Assembly (NCBI RefSeq): GCF_004785795.1
Contig: NZ_SRRO01000001.1
Span: forward strand, 4,464,001-4,528,000
Reading direction: 5' to 3'
Length of the DNA: 64,000 nt
DNA from: Nocardioides eburneiflavus
GTDB lineage: Bacteria; Actinomycetota; Actinomycetes; Propionibacteriales; Nocardioidaceae
In this document: piece after piece, positions 41,548-49,700 of the stretch
Layout: the number at the start of each line of letters is the position of its first letter
Position numbering within the stretch: the stretch's first letter is position 1
Made by a program: the position numbers and the translations under genes
The notes under the pieces: generated by a model
Told to the model about the DNA's origin: nothing
Seen by the model: the letters and a program-made list of their open reading frames with translations, nothing else
The model's database searches: none

Positions 41548-42788
41548 CTACGCGCCGATGACGCCGAGCAGCGCCGCGGTCGGCACCGACCGTGCCCCGG
41601 CCCGCGCCGCGTCGCGCGCCACGGCCCGGTCGTCGCTGACCACCACGACCACCCTCCCCGCGGCTCCGCCGCGACGAGCTGGCGGATCACGTCGTCCGCG
41701 ATCACGCCCTCGGGACTGAACACCACCCGCACGCCGCGCGGTGCCGGCATCGCCGTGCGCACGGAGGACTCGGCCGCGTCGAAGACGACCGTCGTCTCCG
41801 CACCGGAGCGAGCCACCAACGGGCCGAGCGCCGAGACCAGCCGGCTCCGCTGGGCCTCGAGGCTGGCGGTGGGCCACGCCTGCTTGGTCACGTTGTAGCC
41901 GTCGACGACCAGGCGCGATCGCGGCATCGCGAGCGTCTGCTCGAGGAGGAGCGGGGTGGCCGGAGCGCTGGACGTGGGCGCCGCGTCGATACCGGCCAGG
42001 TCGGCCTCGACGGCGTCGCCGGGCGTGCCGCTCACCGGCGGCAGGGCCAGCTCGCGGCGCAGCCCGGTCGCCGCGTCGACGACCGCGTCGAGCAGGAGAC
42101 GGGCGCGGACGCTCGCAGCGTCGCGCTCGGAGCGGACGTCCCGGCGACTCGCCGCCAGGCCCGACTCCGCCTCCTCGAGCTGCGACCGGAGCCGGCGTAC
42201 GTCCGCCTCCGCGGCGCGGGTCGCGCGCTCGGCAGCCGCCACCGCTGAGTCGCGGGCGACGTACGCCGCGTCGCGTTCTTCCTCCGCGGCGCGCAGGACG
42301 CCGCGGGCCTCCCCCAGCCGCTGCCGCAGCACCTTGTGGTCGGCCTTCGCGGTCTCGAGCTCCTGCCGGTGGAGCGCGCGCGCAGCCACGAGCTCGGCCT
42401 GGAGCGCAGCCACCTGCGCGGTGAGCCGTGCGTGCTCGGCGCTGGCCTGCTCGTCGAGCTGCTCCTCGGCGCCCAGGGAGTCCACGACCTGCGAGACGAC
42501 CGCCTCCCAGCCGTCCTCGCGAGCCAGCCAGGCTCGAGCCGCCGCGTCGACCGGGTCGTCCTGCTGTCCCGGCACGGCAGCGACCTGGACCGCCGCGTGC
42601 TCCCGGAAGGCGTCATCGGCGAGCGCGGCCCAGATCGCCCCGCCGCCGAGACGGGCCCGGCGGGCGGGCGCGAAGCCGGCGACCTTGCGCAGCGACGGCG
42701 GCACCGGCGTGACTGACGGCAGGACCGCCGACACCAGGGCGACCACCCGCAGGCGCAGCCGCTCCGGCACGGGCGCGGGCTCGGTCAC
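41548..42788 (-). pseudogene. NYN-domain (PIN-like RNase) protein gene with a 1-nt frameshift
   Basis: Starting at the GTG at 42788, the frame encodes an N-terminal helical region, a long coiled coil (~125-235) and a C-terminal NYN domain: RLVVDGYNVTKQAWPTASLEAQR, TTVVFDAAESSVRTA, GVIADDVIRQLVAAEPRG. At about 41651-41660 the frame is lost; in the next frame it continues sensibly as RVVVVVSDDRAVARDAARAG to a TAG at 41548. Total length, 1,241 nt, is one short of a multiple of three. NYN domains are predicted ribonucleases. A sequencing error in the GC-rich run is as likely as a true mutation. Without repair the reading frame would continue to 41193 into unrelated sequence. Confidence 0.82.
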
Positions 42789-42798
42789 GGACGTCCGG

Positions 42799-43059
42799 TC
42801 ACCCGGCGGCCGGGTCGGCGGCGGTGTCGGCCGAGGCGCGGTCGACGATCTCGATGGCGTCGGCGCGCCCGCACCAGCGGCAGGACACGGACTCGACGTC
42901 CTCCGAACGCACGGTCTCCTCCTCGACCTGGTGGTCGCCGGCGAGGTCGAAGTGCCAGTACTCGGTCGTGCGTCGCGTGCGCGTCACGTCGAAGCGGGTG
43001 AGGTTGCCGCAACCGGCGCAGCGGTAGCGCTGGGTGGAGTCGGGGATCGGGGTCGTCAC
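42799..43059 (-). CDS. Small zinc-ribbon protein
   Basis: Protein of 86 residues from a GTG. YRCAGCGNLTRFDVTRTRRT at the start and SCRWCGRADAIEIVD near the end give two CxxC knuckles, a zinc ribbon. The middle is YWHFDLAGDHQVEEETV, a common actinobacterial small-protein pattern. Followed after 10 bp by the NYN-domain gene on the same strand, so probably one transcript. The start overlaps nothing certain on the other strand. Confidence 0.75.
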   Translation of the reverse strand: MTTPIPDSTQRYRCAGCGNLTRFDVTRTRRTTEYWHFDLAGDHQVEEETVRSEDVESVSCRWCGRADAIEIVDRASADTAADPAAG

Positions 43060-43183
43060 CCCGGAGACACTACTGGCGAGATCGGGTTCCTACACCGGTC
43101 GGCCGGACTTCTGCGGATCGACTGCCTGCGAGAGTCGGCTCCCTGCATGCTTGACCCATGAAGAGCTCACCTCGGCCACAGAC

Positions 43184-43660
43184 GTGAACGAAACGCCATC
43201 CGTCGACGGTGCCGGCGGACCCGGGCGCGCCTGGGCTCGGCCGGTCGCCAGGTTCCTACCCCTCGCGGTCCTCGTTTCCATGATGGTCTTCCATGGCTGG
43301 CAGATCGTCGTCGAGCATGACGACCCGCAGAGAAGTGGCGCGTTCGCCATGTTCGCGACCCCCGACATCGGAGCCACCCGGCGGGTCGTTGCCACATGCC
43401 CTGACGACAGACTCTCGCTCGAGATTCCCGACAGCCTGCAGAAGCTGCGAGAGCAGGTCGCGGACCGTCCGTCCCGAGAAGCTGTCGAGGAGCTCGCACG
43501 CCGACTGGCTGCTCTGCAGTGGGACGAGTCAGGAGCGGTCGACACTGACGGCGGTGGCTCGACGCTCACGGTGCAGGTACAGGTGATGGGGCTGCGCGTC
43601 AACGACCGCACCGTCGTCCGGCGGGTGCTGGCCGACGCGACAGTGGAGCCCGAACGATGA
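43184..43660 (+). CDS. Single-pass membrane protein, companion of the HTTM-like protein at 43657
   Basis: About 158 residues from the GTG at 43184 (start uncertain; TTG at 43151 or an upstream start at 43034 are in frame). One membrane helix (RFLPLAVLVSMMVFHGWQIVV), then SGAFAMFATPDIGATRRVVA and a soluble region with helices and strands. FAMFATPD resembles FTMFSGLQ and FNMYANLV at the same place after the last helix in the single-chain paralogues at 19720 and 39923, so this looks like the detached tail of that architecture. It overlaps the next gene by ATGA. Confidence 0.6.
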   Translation: MNETPSVDGAGGPGRAWARPVARFLPLAVLVSMMVFHGWQIVVEHDDPQRSGAFAMFATPDIGATRRVVATCPDDRLSLEIPDSLQKLREQVADRPSREAVEELARRLAALQWDESGAVDTDGGGSTLTVQVQVMGLRVNDRTVVRRVLADATVEPER

Positions 43661-44511
43661 TCGACCAGATGCTGGACCACCTCCGGCAGCCGCGGGTCGG
43701 CATCGTGATCCTGACCGGAGCAGTCTCCCTGATGATGTCGGTCCACTGGTGGCCGCTCGCCATACCGAGTGCCGCGTTCCTGCTCGTGGCCACGGTGCGT
43801 CCGGGCCATGCGGCCAGACCATCAGCAGTGGCGCTGCTCGCCGCCTGCTGGTTCGTGGGCCTCGTGGTCGCGAGCGACCGCATGGAGGACCACGTGCCCC
43901 TCTTCGCGGTGTGGTTGGTGGCACTGGCGGTCTCGCTGACAGCAGACGGTGACGAGTTCGTCGACCGAGCGGCCTGGCACGCGCGCATGCTGATCGGTGT
44001 TGCCTTCGCTGCTGCCGTCGCGTGGAAGCTCTACTTCGGCACGTACGTCACCGGCGTCAGCTTGTGGTCGTTCATGCTGATCGACGGGCGATTCGCTCCC
44101 CTGGCCTTCGTCGTCGGCCTCTCCGACGCGGAGATCGAGCAGGACCGGAACGAGTTGCGAGAGCTGCTCGCTGGAAATGTCGACGCTGTCACTCTCGACG
44201 CCCAGGCAATGACCATCACGGCGATCGTGGCGACGTCGATCCTCACGCTCTTGCTCGAGGCGGTGATCGCACTGTCCCACCTGCTGCCCGACGCCAGTCC
44301 GCTGGCCCGGGTGCGCCTGCCGTCGGTCGTCCTCTTCGCAGTCGTCACCTACGCGGTCGTGCCGGTGATGCCCTTCGCTGCCCTCCTGTCACTGCTGGCC
44401 ATGACTGCGGCGAGATGGCAGCGAGGAACGCTGTGGGTGCTTCCCGTCCTGATGTTCGTCAGCGCGACTCGCCTGGCCACCTTGATCCCGGCTGTCAGAG
44501 CTCGCGGATAA
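43657..44511 (+). CDS. HTTM-like polytopic membrane protein, split-system partner
   Basis: Protein of 284 residues, about seven hydrophobic segments. DRAAWHARMLIGVAFAAAVAWKLYFG is the equivalent of the central helix with a conserved Lys in the proteins at 19720 and 39923, and SILTLLLEAVIALSHLLPD corresponds to the LTELSVPIL segment. It has no soluble tail; that is supplied by the preceding gene, with which it overlaps by 4 bp. Base composition is similar to the other two loci. Family assignment is by eye. It is followed after 11 bp by the DnaQ-UvrC fusion gene, perhaps by chance. Confidence 0.62.
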   Translation: MIDQMLDHLRQPRVGIVILTGAVSLMMSVHWWPLAIPSAAFLLVATVRPGHAARPSAVALLAACWFVGLVVASDRMEDHVPLFAVWLVALAVSLTADGDEFVDRAAWHARMLIGVAFAAAVAWKLYFGTYVTGVSLWSFMLIDGRFAPLAFVVGLSDAEIEQDRNELRELLAGNVDAVTLDAQAMTITAIVATSILTLLLEAVIALSHLLPDASPLARVRLPSVVLFAVVTYAVVPVMPFAALLSLLAMTAARWQRGTLWVLPVLMFVSATRLATLIPAVRARG

Positions 44512-44522
44512 CGTCGGGAGGC

Positions 44523-46313
44523 ATGAGCACCACCGCCCTCCGCTCCCCCCGTGGGACGTCCCGCTGGGAGGCGCAACGCAGCTTCGACGAGCTGGGGCGG
44601 CCGCTGCGCGACCTCACCTTCTGCGTGGTCGACCTCGAGACCACGGGCGGGTCCGCCGATGGCGGATCGATGATCACCGAGATCGGCGCGGTCAAGGTGC
44701 GCGGCGGTGAGGTGCTCGGCGAGTTCCAGACCCTGGTCAACCCGCACACCGAGATCCCGGCCTTCATCGCCGTGCTCACCGGCATCAGCAACTCGATGGT
44801 CCACGACGCACCCTCGATCGAGGCCGCGCTGCCGGCGTTCCTCGACTTCGCGGCCGGGTGCGTGCTCGTCGCCCACAACGCCCCGTTCGACGTCGGCTTC
44901 CTCCAGCACTTCGCACGGCAGCAGGGTCGTCCGTGGCCGAAGTTCGAGGTGCTCGACACCGCCAAGCTGGCCCGTCGCGTGATCACCCGCGACGACGCCC
45001 CCAACTGCAAGCTCTCGTCGCTGGCCAAGGTGTTCAACGCCTCGACCACGCCCAACCACCGTGCGCTGTCCGACGCCCGCGCCACGGTGGACGTCCTGCA
45101 CGGCCTGATGGAGCGCCTCGGCGGCCTCGGCGTGCACACGCTCGAAGAGCTCCAGACCTTCTCGTCCCGGGTGAGCACCGCCCAGCGCCGCAAGCGCCAC
45201 CTGGCTGAAGGGCTCCCGCACTCCCCCGGCGTCTACCTCTTCCGCGACGAGCAGTCGCGTGTCCTCTACATCGGCACCTCTCGCGACCTCCGCACCCGGG
45301 TCCGGACCTACTTCACCTCCTCCGAGACCCGCACGCGCATGGGCGAGATGGTCGGCCTCGCCGCCTCCGTGACCGGCATCGAGTGCGCCACTCCGCTCGA
45401 GGCCGAGGTGCGCGAGCTGCGCCTGATCGCCGAGCACAAGCCGAAGTACAACCGGCGCTCGCGCTTCCCCGAGAAGGTCCACTTCCTCAAGCTCACCCGC
45501 GAGGCGTGGCCCCGCCTGTCCTTGGTGCGCAAGGTGCTCGACGACGACGCCGACTACCTCGGCCCCTTCTCGTCGAAGAAGACGGCCGAGAAGTGCCTCG
45601 CCGCCCTCCACGAGACCTTCCCCGTCCGTCAGTGCAGCGGCCGCCTCCCGCTCGCGCCGTCGGGTTCCTCCTGCGCGTTGGCCGAGATGGGACGTTGCCT
45701 CTCACCCTGCGACGGATCGACCGACGCGTCGACCTACGGCGCCGTCGTCCGCCAGCTGCGGGACACCCTGCTCCGCAGCCCGCACGAGGTCGTCGAGGCG
45801 ATCAACCAGCGGATGACGGCCCTCGCCGACCGCGAACGCTTCGAGGAGGCGGGCGTCCACCGCGACCGGCTGGCGACGTTCGTCCGCGCCGCCGCCCGCA
45901 CCCAGCGCCTCTCGGCGCTCACCCGCTGCCCGGAGATCGTGGCAGCGCGACGCGAGGACAGTGGTCGCTGGTCCGTGCACGTCGTCCGCCACGGTCGTCT
46001 CGCTGCGGCCGGGGTGATCCCGCCCGGCGCCGACGCGCACCAGTACGTCCGCGAGCTGACCGCGAGCGCAGAGACGGTCAGCGACGCTCCCGGCCCGGTC
46101 CCGGCCGCCACGGCCGAGGAGTCGGAGAAGATCCTGCGCTGGCTGGAGTCACCCGGCGTACGCCTCGTCGACGTCGACGGCGAGTGGGTCTGTCCGCTGG
46201 GAGGCGCGGCCCGACACCTGGCGGTCTACGACGCCGCGAACCAGTCGCGGCTCTCCCTCGTGCCCTTCGACGAGCACCGGCTGCCCTCGCCGGTGCACCG
46301 CCCTACGAGATAG
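44523..46313 (+). CDS. DEDDh exonuclease-UvrC/Cho-like GIY-YIG fusion nuclease
   Basis: Predicted DNA repair nuclease of 596 residues. Exonuclease domain ~30-205: CVVDLETTGG (DxE), HNAPFDVGF, and HRALSDARATVDVLH (HxxxxxD). GIY-YIG domain ~225-310: HSPGVYLFRDEQSRVLYIGTSRDLRTRVRTYF, followed by a UvrC-like segment with EAEVRELRLIAEHKPKYN and a Cys-rich SCALAEMGRCLSPC. This DnaQ-epsilon/UvrC-N fusion is typical of actinobacteria. It lacks UvrC's C-terminal RNase H and HhH parts. Start ATG 44523. Confidence 0.9.
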   Translation: MSTTALRSPRGTSRWEAQRSFDELGRPLRDLTFCVVDLETTGGSADGGSMITEIGAVKVRGGEVLGEFQTLVNPHTEIPAFIAVLTGISNSMVHDAPSIEAALPAFLDFAAGCVLVAHNAPFDVGFLQHFARQQGRPWPKFEVLDTAKLARRVITRDDAPNCKLSSLAKVFNASTTPNHRALSDARATVDVLHGLMERLGGLGVHTLEELQTFSSRVSTAQRRKRHLAEGLPHSPGVYLFRDEQSRVLYIGTSRDLRTRVRTYFTSSETRTRMGEMVGLAASVTGIECATPLEAEVRELRLIAEHKPKYNRRSRFPEKVHFLKLTREAWPRLSLVRKVLDDDADYLGPFSSKKTAEKCLAALHETFPVRQCSGRLPLAPSGSSCALAEMGRCLSPCDGSTDASTYGAVVRQLRDTLLRSPHEVVEAINQRMTALADRERFEEAGVHRDRLATFVRAAARTQRLSALTRCPEIVAARREDSGRWSVHVVRHGRLAAAGVIPPGADAHQYVRELTASAETVSDAPGPVPAATAEESEKILRWLESPGVRLVDVDGEWVCPLGGAARHLAVYDAANQSRLSLVPFDEHRLPSPVHRPTR

Positions 46314-46314
46314 C

Positions 46315-46354
46315 CGCTGGTCGAGGAGGGCACTCAGCGCCCGTCACGAGACCC
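46315..46354 (+). repeat. Palindromic intergenic element, copy C
   Basis: CGCTGGTCGAGGAGGGCACT followed by CAGCGCCCGTCACGAGACCC, right after the fusion nuclease stop and touching the AsnC-like gene stop at 46355. Same layout and length as the copies at 17795 and 18335. Position between convergent genes hints at a terminator role. Confidence 0.7.
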
Positions 46355-46633
46355 TCAGTCCAGCCCGATGCTGAACGCCGACTCGAGGTCGTGCTTCGAG
46401 TACGTGCGGAAGGCGATGTGGGTCTCGGTCTCGGTGACGCCCTCGACCTTGTTGAGCCGGTCGGCGACGACGGACGCGACGTCCTCGTGCTCGCGCACCC
46501 GTACGAGCGCGATCAGGTCGATCTGGCCGGTCACCGAGTAGACCTCGCTGACGCCGTCGAGGGAGGCTATCGCCTCCGCGACCTCGGGGATGCGCGCGAC
46601 GTCGGCCTTCACGAACACGATGGCGGTGATCAT
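46355..46633 (-). CDS. Lrp/AsnC ligand-binding (RAM) domain protein
   Basis: Protein of 92 residues containing only the C-terminal ligand-binding domain of Lrp/AsnC regulators: ITAIVFVKADVARIPEVAEAI, GVSEVYSVTGQIDLIALVRV, and TETHIAFRTYSKHDLESAF. No helix-turn-helix. Stand-alone RAM proteins bind amino acids and oligomerise; some work with other regulators. Its position near the trpD/qcr block is conserved in actinobacteria to my recollection. Confidence 0.87.
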   Translation of the reverse strand: MITAIVFVKADVARIPEVAEAIASLDGVSEVYSVTGQIDLIALVRVREHEDVASVVADRLNKVEGVTETETHIAFRTYSKHDLESAFSIGLD

Positions 46634-46693
46634 GGCTTCACCGTAGCGCTCCCGACGACCGCGGCACCGGCGGCGACCGATCGGACGGACCCA

Positions 46694-46711
46694 CTAGTCC
46701 TTTGTGACTAG
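46694..46711 (+). promoter_or_regulatory. Palindromic operator upstream of the large surface protein
   Basis: CTAGTC-CTTTGT-GACTAG: perfect 6-bp arms and 6-bp spacer. On the opposite strand its core reads TAGTCACAAAGGACTA, the same sequence as at the cpaB and flp sites. A TAGCGT candidate -10 box at 46751 lies about 40 bp downstream, inside a CACAC/GTGTG hairpin. The operator ends 85 bp before the surface protein ATG. Confidence 0.68.
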
Positions 46712-46795
46712 GGACGGGTCATTTCGGCCCACGGTGACCCGCGACACACCTAGCGTGTGACGGTCTGCCACCGCCCGACGAGGGGAACTTTCGGG

Positions 46796-49700
46796 ATGTC
46801 ACGCTCCACGCACCGCGCCACCGTCCGTCTGCGCATCGCTGCCGCGATCACCCTGGGACTCGTCGCTGCGACGTTCGGGCAGCTGTCGCCGGCGTCCGCC
46901 ATCCCACCGGACATGCCAACCGGCCTGTCGGTGAACCAGCCGGACAGCACCACCACGATCCTGTCGTGGGAGCACGTGCCCAACGCGACGCGGTACGCGG
47001 TCACGGTCAACGGAACCACGACCAACACGGTCAACAACTCCTTCGTGCCTCCCCAGGCGCTGCCGGAGGGGAACCTCGACTGGTCGGTGACTGCCTTCGC
47101 CGGCACCGAGGCCGGTCCCACAGCATCCAGCAGCTTCTCGAGCACGCGCTTGGCAGCCCCCGTGCTGTCCTCGCCGTCATCCAACGCGGTCCTGGCACAG
47201 CCGACCAATCCTCCGCTGCTGAGCTGGGCACCCTCGGCGGGCGCCACCTCGTACAAGGTCGAGGTCGACGGCGACGCGGACTTCGTCGGTGCGTCCTCCT
47301 ACTCGACCGAGAACACCAGCCTCGTCGTACCAGTGCCGCTCGGTGACGGCGACTGGTTCTGGCGCGTCACGGCCAGCAAGGGCAGCGGTCTGAACTCGCC
47401 GGCGAGCGAGGAGCGCCGCTTCGTGGTGTCTCCGCTGGCCGCGCCGACCATCACCTCGCCGCCCGACGACGCGGCCCTCAACCTGCAGGACGTCGTCCTC
47501 GACTGGACCCCCGTGCCCGGAGCGGTCTCGTACGACCTGCAGGTGTCCACCGAAGCCGACTTCAGCCAGGGCTCCGCCCTCACCGACGACCGGACGGGCA
47601 TCCTCGGCACTCGCTACTCCCCCGCCATCACCTACGACAACAAGAGCTACTTCTGGCGGGTCCGTGCGATTGACATGTCCGGCCAGGCAACACCGTGGAC
47701 CGCAGCTCGCTTCAGCTTCACCCGCAACTGGCCGGATCGCCCGACCGCGGTCTACCCGGCTGCCGATGGCGCCGAGGAGGTGCCGGCGCCGCTGTACTTC
47801 CAGTGGACCCCGATCAAGCACGCCTCGGAGTACGAGTTCCAGCTCGGCACGCAGGCCAACTTCTCCGTCGGCACGTTCGAGAGCTGCCGCGTGGCGGGCA
47901 CGACGTTCACGCCGGGCATGTTCGCCGTGAACACCACCGGCATCCTCGCCCCACCGCGCGTCAACGAGGACTGCATCCCGCAAGCGGGCGAGATCAACTA
48001 CTGGCGGGTTCGCGGGCTCGACCGGCCCTTCACGAAGTCCGGGGACATCCCTGGCGTGCAGGGGCTGTTCTCGGACACCCAGGCCTTCACCTACCTGCCG
48101 TTGAGCGTGACCAACATGTCGCCGCGCAACGGCGACGTCGTCGACGTACCCACCCTGACCTGGGACACCGCCGTCGGCGCCGAGGCCTACGAGATCGTCA
48201 TCCTCCGGGCCAACGGGTCGCAGGTCGTCAAGAAGGAGACCGCGGCGACCAGCTACACCCTGAGCGGCACCACCCGCCTCGCCCCGGGCGACGGTCCCTT
48301 CACCTGGCGGATCACGGCGCTCGGAGCGGACCGCAGCCGTTCCGTGACCTACAGCAACACGTTCAACGTGTCGGGCAACGACCCGGTCAGCGCCGAGCCG
48401 GCACTCACCCCGCTCACTCCAACGTCCACCACGACCGGCATCATGACCGCCCCGTCGCTGACCTGGTCGCCCATGGCGGGCGCACGCCACTACGCAGTGA
48501 GCGTCGGCAACGCCACCGACGGGACGCAGGTGTGGTTCGGCCACGGCACCGACGACCTCTTCGGTGAGCCCGTCCCCTACCCAGCCATGACCGACACCTC
48601 CAAGCGATTGCTGCTGCCCGGCAGCTACGACTGGCGGGTCACGGCGTACGACGCGAACAACGTCGCGATCGGGACCGGCCCGGAGGGAAGGTTCACCGTC
48701 GAGGAGATCCGGTCGACGACTGGACACGCACTCGCCCAAGGCGGACAGCAGCTCGACGTCAATTACGCCGGGGCGAAGAACCCGTGCACGCCGACGACCG
48801 GCAGCTGCACCGTGCCGAGCACGCCGGTGCTCAGCTGGACGCCCGACCCGCGAGCGTCCCACTACATGGTCTACGTCGCGAGCGACCCGAGCTTCACCAA
48901 CCTGCTCGAGCCGAGCAACGCCGTCCCGGCGACCCGGAACACCATGTACGCACCGGCGCTGGACAACCGGGCGCACACCTATCCCGACAGCCAGGCCGGC
49001 CAGTCGTTCTACTGGCACATCCGGCCGTGCCGCACCGCCCTCAACTGCGGTCCCGACCCGGTGTCCCAGACCGATGTCGCGCAGGGGACGTTCAAGAAGC
49101 GCTCGCCCGAGGTGCAGGGCCTGTCCAACACGACCCCTGCTGGCACCGAGATCACGTTCTCATGGACCGACTACTGGGCGACCAACCAGGAGCAACCCTG
49201 GGCGCAGACGGGCGAGATCCCCAACCAGTCCGGCAAGCAGTACCGCATCGAGGTCGACGACGACGCCTCGTTCGCCGGGACACTCGTGGACACGGCGCTT
49301 GTCGACCAGACGACGTACACCGCGACCGACAAGCTCTATCCCGAGGGCACGCTCTACTGGCGCGTCCAGGCGGTCGACAGCGACGACAACGGCCTCGCCT
49401 GGTCAGAGGTCCAGACCTTCACCAAGCAGAGCCCGCAGGTGAGCCTGAGCTCGCCCACCGGCAACGCCCAAGTGGCCGGCACGGTGCCCTTCCGCTGGAC
49501 TCCGCAGGCCTTCGCCAAGTCCTACGACATCGAGGTCTACAAGAACGACGACACCACCTTCTCCTCCGGGAACAAGGTCGGCTTCGCGTCGGCCACCAAC
49601 CTGCGCAACGCGGCATTCGTGCCCACCGCGACGCTGCCGGTGTCGGACCAGTACTACCTGTGGCGCGTGCGGCGTACGGACTCGGACAGCAACAAGGGCC

